A stretch of DNA of 38,912 nt from assembly GCA_003599735.1 (NCBI GenBank), contig QZJI01000012.1, positions 1 to 38,912 on the forward strand, in the 5' to 3' direction. The position numbers and the translations under genes are program-made. Source of the stretch: Dehalococcoidia bacterium. GTDB lineage: Bacteria; Chloroflexota; Dehalococcoidia; UBA2979. Under the pieces are notes generated by a model. It saw nothing but the letters and a program-made list of their open reading frames with translations. It was not told where the DNA came from and did not search any database. Below are positions 26,170 through 34,046 of this stretch, one piece after another (position 1 is the stretch's first letter; each line of letters starts with the position of its first letter).

Positions 26170-27090
26170 CTACGTCCGCGGCCCCTCGGGCCAGTGCTCC
26201 TGCTGCCACTGGCGGCGCTGTTCGGGGTTGGCGAAGCGGCCGTCGCGCCAGGCGAGGGCTTCCTTGAGGCCCTGCTCGTTGTTGCGGGTGCGCCATTCGT
26301 CCATGCCGGGGGAGGTGTGCATGCGCGCGTCGATCTCGGCGGCGAGGCGCTGCATGGTGCGCGCGCCCATGAGTTCGAGGGCGAGGTTCACGGAGCGTTT
26401 GTTCCCAGCGAGCATGTCGGGGTGGATCATCGCCATACGGTCGGCGATCTCCTCGACGGTCTCGGTGAGCTGGTCGCCGGGGACGGCCTTCCAGACGAGG
26501 CCGATGCGTTCGGCCTCCGTACCGCTGATGAATTCGCCGGTGAGGAGCATGTACTTCGCCCACTGCGGGCCGACGTGGTAGGTCCACATGTGCGCGGGCG
26601 GGCCGCCCATGGCTCGGACGGGCGGGAAGCCGATGCGGGCGTCCTGGTCGGCGACGACGATGTCGCAGAGGAAGACGAGGTCGGTGCCGCCGGCGACGCA
26701 GAAGCCGTGGACCTGGCCGATCACGGGCTTGTGGATGTCGAAGATGGCCATGCGGTCGCGCTGGGCTTCTTCCATGCGCCAGACGTCGTCGTCGAAGGTC
26801 TGGTTCTTGCGGTAGACATCGGCGTAAGGGTTGGCCTCGGCGCCCGACTCGCCGGCGAGGCGTCGTTCAGGGGTGAGGTCGTAGCCGGCGCAGAAGGAAC
26901 GGCCGGCGCCGCGCAGGATGATCGAGTGGACGCGAGTGTCGCGGTCGGCGTCCCAGAGGGCCTGTCGGAGTTCCGCCTGGAGTTGGGCCGAGAGGGCGTT
27001 GAGTTTCTCGGGGCGGTTGAGGGTGATGCGGGCGCGGCCGCGTTCTTTCTCGACGATGATCGTTTCGTAGTCGGTCTGTCCGTCAGGCAT
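26170..27090 (-). CDS. Crotonase-fold protein with altered active site
   Basis: A 306-residue protein of the enoyl-CoA hydratase/isomerase superfamily. CoA-oxyanion-hole elements are present (RSFCAGYDL, HGFCVAGGTDLVF). In classic hydratases two Glu residues catalyse. Here their positions appear as Asp137 (GGTD) and Pro157 (GFPPV). It therefore probably does not do simple enoyl-CoA hydration. Other crotonase reactions such as hydrolysis, decarboxylation or isomerisation are possible. The start ATG 27090 has GGAGGTG upstream. Confidence 0.8.
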   Translation of the reverse strand: MPDGQTDYETIIVEKERGRARITLNRPEKLNALSAQLQAELRQALWDADRDTRVHSIILRGAGRSFCAGYDLTPERRLAGESGAEANPYADVYRKNQTFDDDVWRMEEAQRDRMAIFDIHKPVIGQVHGFCVAGGTDLVFLCDIVVADQDARIGFPPVRAMGGPPAHMWTYHVGPQWAKYMLLTGEFISGTEAERIGLVWKAVPGDQLTETVEEIADRMAMIHPDMLAGNKRSVNLALELMGARTMQRLAAEIDARMHTSPGMDEWRTRNNEQGLKEALAWRDGRFANPEQRRQWQQEHWPEGPRT

Positions 27091-27196
27091 CTTGCACCTC
27101 CGTGACGGTCGGCGGGTCGACCGTTTCAGGGCGTTTCATATCATCCGCGGGAGGTGTCGTGTGGCGTGGCCGCGAGGTGCACGCGCTGGTCACCTG

Positions 27197-27994
27197 CTAG
27201 CCGAGACCTTCGAGCACGCCTTGTTGCTCGCGCGGCGGGTACCAGAGTCCGGTGATGATCCAGCTTCCGGGGTGGTCGCTGACCGTCCCGACGTAGAAGT
27301 GGATGTCCCGTCTATCTATGAGGTTCTTGATGCGTTGCCGGAAGCGATCCTGCCAGTCCGGGCGTCGGCGCATCTTCCGGTACAAACCGGCCAATTCCCA
27401 ATCGGAGCACATCATGGTGTGCGACCGGCACGTGCTCTCCTCGCAGAGGTAGTTGAAGGAGAACCTGAACGGAATCTTCTCCAACTCCTGCTTCGGGGCC
27501 TGTCGAAACATGTCCGTTTGACGCAGCCGGGCGAGGTCGACTTCCGACCAGTCCGGCTCCTTCTCGGGCTCGATGATCAGCCGTCTGATCTCTCGCGGCT
27601 TAATGAACCCCAACGTGGGGCTCATCGCCCGGTCGCGCTCGTCCTGCAACCAGCACATCGACTGAGCCTTTAGCGGCATCACGATGCGGCGGCGTGCCGC
27701 CCATTGGTGGTCAGTCGGCAGCGGGTCGGTCAAGACCTGGATGGTCTCCTCGTCAAGGCGGCGGCTTTCGTCCCGTGGATCGCTCGTCGCACGGCGCACC
27801 ATGACCTTCACCCACTCGTACTTCCGAAACTTCTTCTCCTCGGCAAGCAGACGCCACGGGACGGGATACAACCGCACCCACTTGCCGTCGCGAGTGACGC
27901 CAGCAGTACACGAGACTTCGATGCTTTGTCGGGACGGTACGGGGTACGTACGGACAGTGATTAAAGCCTCAAGCGGCTCCCAGACTTCATTCAC
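27197..27994 (-). CDS. Unrecognised 265-residue protein of the DUF488 cassette
   Basis: I do not recognise a named family with certainty. The N-terminal 80 residues look beta-rich (ITVRTYPVPSRQSIEVSCTA, WVRLYPVPWRLL) and could be an OB-like or similar nucleic-acid-binding fold. The middle is charged and helical (SEVDLARLRQTDMFRQAP). A Cys/His set (YLCEESTCRSHTMMCSDWE) could bind a metal. The GTG start has GAGG overlapping the DUF488 stop, and the two genes are nine bases apart, so they are co-transcribed. GC content is lower than in the flanks. It is the last gene of the cassette. Confidence 0.75.
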   Translation of the reverse strand: MNEVWEPLEALITVRTYPVPSRQSIEVSCTAGVTRDGKWVRLYPVPWRLLAEEKKFRKYEWVKVMVRRATSDPRDESRRLDEETIQVLTDPLPTDHQWAARRRIVMPLKAQSMCWLQDERDRAMSPTLGFIKPREIRRLIIEPEKEPDWSEVDLARLRQTDMFRQAPKQELEKIPFRFSFNYLCEESTCRSHTMMCSDWELAGLYRKMRRRPDWQDRFRQRIKNLIDRRDIHFYVGTVSDHPGSWIITGLWYPPREQQGVLEGLG

Positions 27995-28003
27995 GTCCGC
28001 ACC

Positions 28004-28459
28004 TCACAGGTCGGCGGAACTGAGCCCCTGTCGTTCGAGTGCGGTCGCAAGGCGATGCCGGTGGCAGTCCTCGCGATCCTTCTCGGTACACATGAGCGCG
28101 ACCGGATGGTTCGCGGAGTTGAAGAACCAGTCGAGGTTTCGCGAGTATCGAGGCAGGACGTTGTCCTCGTACCACTCCCAGATGTCGTCGCGACGACCGG
28201 ACGCAGCGGCGAGCCCTCGCACGTCCGAAGGCACACCGAGGTCTTGCATGTGGATGTACTCGATGCCCGCTTCCCCGAGCGCGCGCATAAGGTTTCGCTG
28301 CGAGAAGGCGGGCTTGTACATGCTGACGGGGTTGTAGCGGACATCGATAAGACTCGCGACACCAGCAGCCATCAGGGCCTCGACGAAAGAAAAGATCGTG
28401 CGGCCTGAGTAACCGATCGTGTAGAAATCTGGAGCACCGCCCTCGGGTGCCATGGTCAC
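28004..28459 (-). CDS. DUF488 family protein
   Basis: A 151-residue DUF488 protein with the family start FYTIGYSGRTIFSFVEAL, DVRYNPVS in the first strand region, and the closing ALMCTEKDREDCHRH. The function of the family is unknown. Its members often lie near genes for nucleic-acid or defence functions, but I would not assign more than that. GTG 28459 has AGGAGG five bases upstream. ATG 28453 is possible. It stands ten bases after the zinc-ribbon gene and nine before the 265-residue protein. Confidence 0.85.
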   Translation of the reverse strand: MTMAPEGGAPDFYTIGYSGRTIFSFVEALMAAGVASLIDVRYNPVSMYKPAFSQRNLMRALGEAGIEYIHMQDLGVPSDVRGLAAASGRRDDIWEWYEDNVLPRYSRNLDWFFNSANHPVALMCTEKDREDCHRHRLATALERQGLSSADL

Positions 28460-28469
28460 TCGTGCCTCC

Positions 28470-28823
28470 TCAGCGATCCCCGACCTTCCACATTATGACC
28501 CCATGTTCCCTCTCACGCCTTAGCCCAATCTGACTCTCCAGCAGGCGCACCCATCCATTGTTCGGGAGTTTCTGCGGCAACCGCGCCACCGTCCTGATCT
28601 GCGTCCATGTGAGACCGGTAGGCGCGTCCTTCAACGCCTTCTCGATCGCCATCTTGAACTGCTCGTAGGACGTGGCGGGGGACTGTTTGCGTTCCTTGTC
28701 CCAATAAGGACTCTTGCACTTCGGGCAGACCTTCGGTTCCTGCTCGGAGTCACCACGGGGAATCCACTCGTGCTCACACCTGAAACAGCGGTAGCCCATG
28801 ACCGTGATCGGTACCCTCGGCAC
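28470..28823 (-). CDS. Zinc-ribbon protein with a winged-helix-like tail
   Basis: A 117-residue protein. The N-terminal part is a zinc ribbon with two CxxC knuckles (RCFRCEHEW and KVCPKCKSPYW). The C-terminal 60 residues (FKMAIEKALKDAP, TWTQIRTVARLPQ, WVRLLESQIGLRRE) look like a winged helix, so the protein may bind DNA or RNA. It is the first gene of the cassette and might be its regulator or its nucleic-acid adaptor. The GTG start at 28823 is supported by GAGG five bases upstream. ATG 28799 lacks one. Confidence 0.8.
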   Translation of the reverse strand: MPRVPITVMGYRCFRCEHEWIPRGDSEQEPKVCPKCKSPYWDKERKQSPATSYEQFKMAIEKALKDAPTGLTWTQIRTVARLPQKLPNNGWVRLLESQIGLRREREHGVIMWKVGDR

Positions 28824-28843
28824 TAACGCCTCACTCTCGCGGG

Positions 28844-28849
28844 ATATTA
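28844..28849 (-). promoter_or_regulatory. -10 element of the zinc-ribbon/DUF488 cassette
   Basis: On the minus strand TAATAT stands about 20 bases before the GTG start of the first cassette gene, leaving a short leader with the Shine-Dalgarno. The -35 is unclear. The 219-bp gap up to arsM (28824-29042) otherwise contains only the arsM terminator hairpin. Confidence 0.5.
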
Positions 28850-28966
28850 CTTGCTAATCGTATACCAACACCGTTGACTTGCCCCGGTGTTCCTGGCACC
28901 CGACCGACTGTCCCAAGACTCCGATGTCTCCCTCAAGCAATCAGGGATCGCGGGTTATGAGGCAAA

Positions 28967-28988
28967 GCCCCTCGATGGAGCGAGGGGC
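28967..28988 (-). terminator. Terminator hairpin after arsM
   Basis: An 8-bp stem (GCCCCTCG/CGAGGGGC) with a 6-base loop lies 54 bases past the arsM stop. On the minus strand it is followed by TTTGCC, a short T-run. Confidence 0.65.
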
Positions 28989-29042
28989 GAGGTCTCCGGA
29001 GCCGGAGCGCGTGGGCCGAGCGAGGGCGTGTCTTGGGAGCTG

Positions 29043-29867
29043 CTAGCAGCACTCCTTCTCGTCGACGCCGCAGCAGTCGGCGGTGTCGAGGCCGGCGGGG
29101 GCGAGGAATTCGATGAAGGCGCCGCCTTTGAGCCAGGGCATGCCGGCGCTGGCGCCGCCGGGGCGGCGCGCGTTGACCAGCGCGTTCGCCCACGCCGCCT
29201 CGCTGCCGCCGGTGATGGCGACCTCCACGTCGGTGAACCCGGCGGCACGCAGGCGGGCGGCGTAGTCGCTGTGCAGCAACGCGCCCGACTTGCAGCCCGA
29301 CCAGAGATCGAGGTCGGCACGCTCCTGCTCGGTCACATCGCGCAGCAGGACCACGTCGGAGACCTGGAAGCGGCCACCGGGACGCAGCACGCGGAACGCC
29401 TCCTTGAAGACGGCGTCCTTGTCGGTCGAGAGGTTGATCACGCAGTTCGAGATGATCACGTCGACCGAGGCGTCGTCGACGGGGAGTTGCTCGATCACCC
29501 CGCGCCGGAACTCGACGTTCGTCGCGCCGACCTTGGCGCGGTTCTGCTCCGCGAGCGCGAGCATGTCGTCGGTCATGTCGATGCCGATCACGTGGCCGGT
29601 CGGGCCGACCTGCTGGGCGGAGAGGAAGCAGTCGAGCCCCGCGCCGGAGCCGAGGTCGACGACGGTCTCGCCGGGCTGGAGGCCGGCGATGGCGACGGGG
29701 TTGCCGCAGCCGTAGGAGACGACGGTCTCGGGCATCTCGTCCTGCTGGTAGAAGCGGGACTTCACACCGGCGGCGCGCTCGCCCGGCGCCTGCGCGGCGA
29801 CCTCGCGCGCGCGCGCGCCGTAGGCTTCACGGACCGCGGCGCGGACGTCATCCAGTTGGTCGGTCAT
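29043..29867 (-). CDS. arsM: Arsenite methyltransferase
   Basis: A 274-residue SAM-dependent methyltransferase that methylates As(III). The SAM site is [12 protein letters not shown] and [11 protein letters not shown]. The three conserved arsenic-related cysteines appear as Cys54 (YGCGNP), Cys142 (SNCVINLS) and Cys192 (WSGC). The C-terminus ends in paired cysteines (Cys265-Cys266 and Cys273-Cys274), which many ArsM proteins share and which may help bind arsenic. A Shine-Dalgarno (AGGA) precedes ATG 29867. The arsR gene lies 54 bases upstream on the same strand, so they form an operon. Confidence 0.93.
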   Translation of the reverse strand: MTDQLDDVRAAVREAYGARAREVAAQAPGERAAGVKSRFYQQDEMPETVVSYGCGNPVAIAGLQPGETVVDLGSGAGLDCFLSAQQVGPTGHVIGIDMTDDMLALAEQNRAKVGATNVEFRRGVIEQLPVDDASVDVIISNCVINLSTDKDAVFKEAFRVLRPGGRFQVSDVVLLRDVTEQERADLDLWSGCKSGALLHSDYAARLRAAGFTDVEVAITGGSEAAWANALVNARRPGGASAGMPWLKGGAFIEFLAPAGLDTADCCGVDEKECC

Positions 29868-29921
29868 GAGAGGTTTCCTATCGGTGCGTGGGGCTTGATG
29901 GCTTGACGGACGGTGGGTGGA

Positions 29922-30227
29922 TCAGCAGCAGGCGCGCGCCTCGATCTGTTCGATCGCGAGGCGCATGGTGCGGAGGGCGTCCGGGTCGAGGCAGTAGCAG
30001 CGGTTGGGGCCGTCGACGGTGCCGCGGACGATGCCGGCCTCGCGGAGGACGCGGAGGTGCTCGGAGACGGTGGGCTGGGCGACCGGCAGTTCGAGGACGA
30101 GATCGCCGACGACGCACTCGCCGCGCTCGGCGAGCGACTGGACGATCCGGAAGCGGACGGGGTTGGCGAGCGCGCGGAACAGCTCCACGGCGCGGGCCTC
30201 GTCGGTGCTCTGTACGAGGGTCTTCAT
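29922..30227 (-). CDS. arsR: ArsR/SmtB-family repressor
   Basis: A 101-residue winged-helix repressor (FRALANPVRFRIVQSL, QPTVSEHLRVLREAGIV). Cysteines are Cys38 in GECVVGDL, where classic ArsR has two Cys in ELCVCDL, Cys77 and Cys79 (RCYC) in the wing region, and Cys100-Cys101 at the end. Arsenite probably binds to a set made from these and releases DNA (inference). ATG 30227 is preferred over 30233 and GTG 30236 because of the AAGGTGA spacing. It is the first gene of arsR-arsM. Confidence 0.88.
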   Translation of the reverse strand: MKTLVQSTDEARAVELFRALANPVRFRIVQSLAERGECVVGDLVLELPVAQPTVSEHLRVLREAGIVRGTVDGPNRCYCLDPDALRTMRLAIEQIEARACC

Positions 30228-30242
30228 GGCCATCACCTTTTC

Positions 30243-30272
30243 CCGATATTGGAATTATCCGATACCCGTCAA
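30243..30272 (-). promoter_or_regulatory. arsR promoter with probable ArsR operator
   Basis: On the minus strand TTGACG (30267-30272) is the -35. Two copies of TATCGG (plus-strand CCGATA at 30243-30248 and 30259-30264) lie 16 bases apart downstream of it, around an AT-rich core. This is the usual place for an ArsR operator. Confidence 0.5.
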
Positions 30273-30347
30273 GGGGTACGAACAGGTGTGATGATGCGCG
30301 CGCCGTGACGGCCAGTTGAGGCGGGCGGCGCGAGCGGGGAGGGTGCG

Positions 30348-31205
30348 ATGGCGGAACGGCTGAACAGCGTGATCCGGGTGCTGGAGCAGGGCGGGACGGC
30401 GCTGGCCTCGTTCGCGTCGCCGGACATCGGGACGGCGACGGAGATGGCGAACGCGGACTACGACGGCGTGGTGTACGAGATGGAGCACAACCCGTACGAC
30501 AACGGGCAGCTCCGGCACGCGCTCCAGTACATGCTCAACCGCAGCCAGATCGCGAAGAGCGGTTCGATCGTCTCGCGCCCGACGCCGCTCGTGCGGATTC
30601 CGCCCAACGGCGGTGAGATGAGCCAGTGGCACGCGAAGCAGGTGCTCGACTCGGGCGTGTACGGTGTGCTCTGGCCGCATGTGAGCACCGTGGAGGAGGC
30701 GTACAACGCGGTCGCGGCCTGTCGCTATCCGCGACCCGAGGATGCCCCGCGGCTGGAGCCTCGCGGGATCCGGGGCGACGCGCCGGGGACGGCGGCCCGC
30801 TACTGGGGGCTGACGCAGCAGGAGTACTACCAGCGCGCGGACGTCTGGCCGCTGAATCCGGACGGCGAGATCCTCGCGATGATCATGTGCGAGGACGCGC
30901 GGGCGATCGACAACCTGCCGCAGATGCTGAAGCAGGTGCCCGGGATCGGGGTCGTGGTGATCGGGGAGGGCGACCTGTCGCAGAACCTCGGCTATCCGCG
31001 GCAGTACGAGCATCCCGTGGTGCGGGAGGCGATGGCGACGATCCTCAGGACGTGCCAGGAGGCGGGCGTCGCGTGCGGGCACCCGCACGTCGACACGGCG
31101 AACGTGGCGTGGGTGGTGGAGCAGGGGTTCCGCTTCCTGATGGCCGCGCCGACGCGCTCGTACGCGGCGCTGTCGGAGGCGAAGCGGCTGACCGGGCGGG
31201 CCTGA
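30348..31205 (+). CDS. HpcH/HpaI-type aldolase family protein
   Basis: A 285-residue protein of the HpcH/HpaI aldolase/citrate lyase family. Parts seen are YDGVVYEMEHNP near the N-terminus (metal-side Glu), RPTPLVRIPPNGG, VYGVLWPHV, and GEGDLSQNLGYPRQYEH. The family cleaves or forms carbon bonds in 2-keto-hydroxy acids, but the exact substrate is not clear. A GGGAGGG Shine-Dalgarno precedes ATG 30348. It is divergent from arsR. Confidence 0.83.
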   Translation: MAERLNSVIRVLEQGGTALASFASPDIGTATEMANADYDGVVYEMEHNPYDNGQLRHALQYMLNRSQIAKSGSIVSRPTPLVRIPPNGGEMSQWHAKQVLDSGVYGVLWPHVSTVEEAYNAVAACRYPRPEDAPRLEPRGIRGDAPGTAARYWGLTQQEYYQRADVWPLNPDGEILAMIMCEDARAIDNLPQMLKQVPGIGVVVIGEGDLSQNLGYPRQYEHPVVREAMATILRTCQEAGVACGHPHVDTANVAWVVEQGFRFLMAAPTRSYAALSEAKRLTGRA

Positions 31206-31295
31206 CGCGAGAGTGTGCGACTACCAGCGGTTGGCGTCGGGGGTGCTGAACGATTTCGCGAATTCTCCAGCCCACACGGAGCTGGCCATGACCTC

Positions 31296-31436
31296 TCAGC
31301 CGACTTCCTCGCTGGCGGTGCTGGGAGAGGGCACCACGGAGAGAAACGTGGCGAGGAGCGCGTCCACGCCTCGGACGGCGGACCAGAGGCCCCGACCGGT
31401 GGCGCGCGCGACGTCGGTGGCGGTGCGTGCGGTCAT
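31296..31436 (-). CDS. Possible 46-residue small protein
   Basis: An ATG at 31436 opens 46 codons. The product has a basic N-terminus and a hydrophobic stretch (VDALLATFLSVV). GGAG stands about nine bases before the start, and the frame follows the DUF2164 gene by 23 bases on the same strand. It resembles no family I know. It could be a chance frame. Confidence 0.35.
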   Translation of the reverse strand: MTARTATDVARATGRGLWSAVRGVDALLATFLSVVPSPSTASEEVG

Positions 31437-31459
31437 GCGGGGAGTCTCCGGCTGGGAGT

Positions 31460-31708
31460 CTAGGGCTTTGGCATGCGCTTGAGGGATTCGAGGTTGACCT
31501 CGAAGACGTCGGCGAGTTCGCGGGTGGCGCGCTGGGCCTGGGCGATGCCCCGGTTGTAGTGGAGCGGCGCGATCTGCTCCTCGATGGTGTCGAAGAGCAG
31601 ACGGACGGCGAGGTCGCCCCACTCTTCGTCGCGCTCGCGTCGGAGGTAGGCGGCGAGGCGGTGGATGGCCTGCTCGCGTTCGTCTTTGTCGAGTTTGTAG
31701 GGTTCCAT
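31460..31708 (-). CDS. DUF2164 family protein
   Basis: An 82-residue protein. YLRRERDEEWGDLAVRLLFD followed by IAPLHYNRGIAQAQ matches DUF2164, a small helical family of unknown role. The ATG at 31708 has GGAGC five bases upstream. A longer frame to 31750 adds 14 residues without family character. It is divergent from the serine hydrolase. Confidence 0.8.
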   Translation of the reverse strand: MEPYKLDKDEREQAIHRLAAYLRRERDEEWGDLAVRLLFDTIEEQIAPLHYNRGIAQAQRATRELADVFEVNLESLKRMPKP

Positions 31709-31762
31709 CGGGCGCTCCGCCAGAGTCGAATGTGCGTCAGACAGTAGCACTCGCCCGCGCCG

Positions 31763-31768
31763 TACAAT
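31763..31768 (+). promoter_or_regulatory. -10 element of a nearly leaderless promoter for the serine hydrolase
   Basis: TACAAT ends eight bases before the ATG at 31777, leaving a leader of one base at most. No Shine-Dalgarno fits between them. The -35 is unclear. Confidence 0.5.
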
Positions 31769-31776
31769 CCGCCGCG

Positions 31777-32967
31777 ATGGCAGAGGTACCGGCGATCCAC
31801 GGCGACTGTGACCCTCGATTCGCGCGGGTGCGCGAGGAGTTCGCGCGCAATTTCGCGGAGCGCGGGGACGTGGGGGCGGCGGTCTCGATCGTCCTCGACG
31901 GCGCGCCGGTGGTGGACCTGTGGGCGGGGTGGCGCGACGCGGCGCGGACGCAGCCGTGGGAGCGCGACACGATCGTGCCGTGCTGGTCGGTGGGGAAGGC
32001 GATGAGCGCGATCGCGCTGCTGCGGCAGGTGGACGCGGGGCTCGTGGACCTCGACGCGCCGGTGACGCGGTACTGGCCGGAGTTCGGGCAGGCGGGGAAG
32101 GAGCGGATCCCGGTGCGGATGCTGCTCACGCACCAGTCCGGCCTGCCGGCGATCGCGAAGCCGATGGCGCCGGGGATCCACCTCACGTCGTGGGAGACGA
32201 TGGTGCACGCGATCGAGGAGCAGGCGCCGTGGTGGGAACCGGGGACGAAGCACGGCTATCACGTCAACACGATGGGGTTCCTCGTAGGGGAGGTGGTGCG
32301 CCGGGTGACGGGCCGCCGGATCCGCGATGTGATCGCGGAGGACGTAGCGGGCCCGCTCGACGCGGAGTTCATTGTGGGGACGACGCCCGCGGACGACGCG
32401 CGCACGGCGGACTGGCTGGCGTATGAGCCTCAGGCGGGCGAGGACCGGAACGAGCGCCGTCCGTGGATGGCGGTCGAGGCGGGCCAGGAGTCGCCGCGCG
32501 ACCTGATGCGGAAGTTGACGTACTCGAACCCGGCGGCGACGCCCGGTGGGGTGTCGTCGCGGGCGTGGCGGGCGGCGGAGTTCCCGAGCACGAACGGGCA
32601 CAGCAACGCGCGGAGCATCGCGCGGATCTTCGGGGCGCTGGCGCGCGGGGGGACGGCCTCGAACGGGTGGCGCGTCCTCGACGGCGCGACGGTGGAGGCG
32701 GCGGCGCGGACGTACGCGGACGGCGAGGATGAGGTGCTGGGGCGGCCGACGCGGTTCGGGCTGGGGTTCCAGCTGACGATCCCGGGAATCCGTCCGCTGG
32801 GGCCGAACCCGGGCGCGTTCGGGCATTACGGGAACGGTGCGCTGGTGGGGTTCGCGGACCCGGTGGCGGGCCTCGCGTTCGCGTTCACCTGCAATCAGTC
32901 GGGGCGGTCGTGGCGCGACCCGCGGAACATCGCGTTAGTGGATCGCACGTATGAGTGTCTGGGGTAG
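31777..32967 (+). CDS. Beta-lactamase-family serine hydrolase (class C/esterase type)
   Basis: A 396-residue enzyme of the serine beta-lactamase/esterase EstB group. The catalytic Ser71-x-x-Lys74 (WSVGKAMSA), the Tyr161-x-Asn motif (YHVN) and the C-terminal HYG (GAFGHYGNGALVGF) are all present. No signal peptide is visible, so a cytoplasmic esterase role is likelier than antibiotic resistance. ATG 31777 is preferred over 31732 because the promoter overlaps the earlier frame. Confidence 0.85.
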   Translation: MAEVPAIHGDCDPRFARVREEFARNFAERGDVGAAVSIVLDGAPVVDLWAGWRDAARTQPWERDTIVPCWSVGKAMSAIALLRQVDAGLVDLDAPVTRYWPEFGQAGKERIPVRMLLTHQSGLPAIAKPMAPGIHLTSWETMVHAIEEQAPWWEPGTKHGYHVNTMGFLVGEVVRRVTGRRIRDVIAEDVAGPLDAEFIVGTTPADDARTADWLAYEPQAGEDRNERRPWMAVEAGQESPRDLMRKLTYSNPAATPGGVSSRAWRAAEFPSTNGHSNARSIARIFGALARGGTASNGWRVLDGATVEAAARTYADGEDEVLGRPTRFGLGFQLTIPGIRPLGPNPGAFGHYGNGALVGFADPVAGLAFAFTCNQSGRSWRDPRNIALVDRTYECLG

Positions 32968-33006
32968 CCGCGGGTCATCTCAGGCGGCAGCGAGGAGGAA
33001 GCACCA

Positions 33007-33498
33007 ATGGACGCAGCGACGAGGAAGACGGCGCTCCGGCTGATCCCGTACGGGCTCTACGTCATCACGACGAAGGCGGGGGATTCGGTGAGCGGGGCGA
33101 CGGTGAACTGGGTGTCGCAGATGTCGTTCGAGCCGCCGCTGCTGGCGCTGGGGGTGAAGAAGGACACGAAGTCGTTCGCGAACATCAAGGCCGGGGGCGA
33201 CCTGGCGATCTCGTTCCTCGGGTCCGGGCAGGGGGCGCTGGCGTTCGCGTTCTTCGGGGACACGCCGTTCGAGGGTTCGGAGTTCGTGGCGAAGGACCTG
33301 CGGGTGGCGACGGAGCCGTCGGCCTCGGGTGTGCCATTGCTGACGGACGCTCCGGCGTGGGCGACGCTGCGGGTGACGGACGTCGTGGAGCGGGGCGACC
33401 ACGCGGTGGTGGTGGCGGAGGTGACGGACGTGGGACTGCGGGCGGAGGCGCCGCAGGCGCTGACGCTGAAGGAGTTGAACCTCAACTACGGGGGGTAA
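33007..33498 (+). CDS. Flavin reductase-like FMN-binding protein
   Basis: A 163-residue protein of the flavin-reductase-like split-barrel family. GLYVITTKAGDSVSGATVNWVSQMSFEPP and the following LALGVKKDTKSFANI are the FMN-binding start, and GDHAVVVAEVTDV is the family's later strand. Members reduce flavin for a monooxygenase or act on their own. No monooxygenase gene adjoins it. A GAGGA Shine-Dalgarno precedes ATG 33007. The DUF433 gene follows at 20 bases. Confidence 0.83.
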   Translation: MDAATRKTALRLIPYGLYVITTKAGDSVSGATVNWVSQMSFEPPLLALGVKKDTKSFANIKAGGDLAISFLGSGQGALAFAFFGDTPFEGSEFVAKDLRVATEPSASGVPLLTDAPAWATLRVTDVVERGDHAVVVAEVTDVGLRAEAPQALTLKELNLNYGG

Positions 33499-33518
33499 AC
33501 TGGGAGAGAGGTACGCCA

Positions 33519-33785
33519 ATGGCACTCTCGCATGATGTCCCCCGACCCGCATATGCCGACCGAATCGTCGTCGATCCGGCGATCCTCGTGGGGAAGCCCA
33601 CCATCAAAGGGACACGCGTCTCCGTCGAGTTGGTGCTTGAGCATCTGGCGGCGAACCCGAACCTCGACGAGTTATTCGCCTCGTTCCCGCATCTCACACT
33701 GGACGACGCGCGGGCGTGCCTCGCGTACGCGCAGGCCGTGGTCGCTGGTGAGGATGTCTATCCGACCTTCGTCAGCCACGGGTAA
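33519..33785 (+). CDS. DUF433 antitoxin-like protein
   Basis: An 88-residue protein of the DUF433 family (RIVVDPAILVGKPTIKGTRV, SVELVLEHLAANPNLDELFASF). The family is usually the antitoxin partner of a DUF5615 PIN-like toxin. Here only a fragment of that toxin follows. The Shine-Dalgarno GAGAGAGG stands before ATG 33519. GC content is somewhat lower than in the neighbours, in keeping with a mobile toxin-antitoxin module. Confidence 0.85.
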   Translation: MALSHDVPRPAYADRIVVDPAILVGKPTIKGTRVSVELVLEHLAANPNLDELFASFPHLTLDDARACLAYAQAVVAGEDVYPTFVSHG

Positions 33786-33787
33786 CG

Positions 33788-33961
33788 ATGTTCCGACACC
33801 GGCTTCCGCATTCAGGTGTGATTCTGTTCCGGATGCAGCGCGTACCTATCGAACAGCGGCGTGCGGCGCTGGAGGCAGTCCTGCGTGATCACACGGGCGA
33901 ACTCACTGAGTTTCTGGTGGTGTCTGAAGCAGGGATCCGGGCCCGGCATCTGGACGGCTAA
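33788..33961 (+). pseudogene. C-terminal remnant of a DUF5615 PIN-like toxin
   Basis: A 57-codon frame begins two bases after the DUF433 stop. Its product (RLPHSGVILFRMQRVPIEQR ... FLVVSEAGIRARHL) matches only the last half of a DUF5615 toxin, normally about 115 residues. The N-terminal half with the acidic active site is missing, so the toxin is probably inactive. A short functional protein is possible but unlikely. Confidence 0.7.
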
Positions 33962-34046
33962 TGTCCAGAACAGGCGGGCTTCCCTCTGCCGGGATTTCCG
34001 CTAGCCTCTACCCCGCTTCAAACGCCTGCTGACTGAGGGGGATGCC

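Noticed and set aside
25109..26587. 492-residue minus-strand frame
   Set aside because: It is Arg-rich and antisense to the secreted protein; no domain is visible.
31045..32826. 593-residue minus-strand frame
   Set aside because: It is antisense to the serine hydrolase and aldolase with no domain signature.
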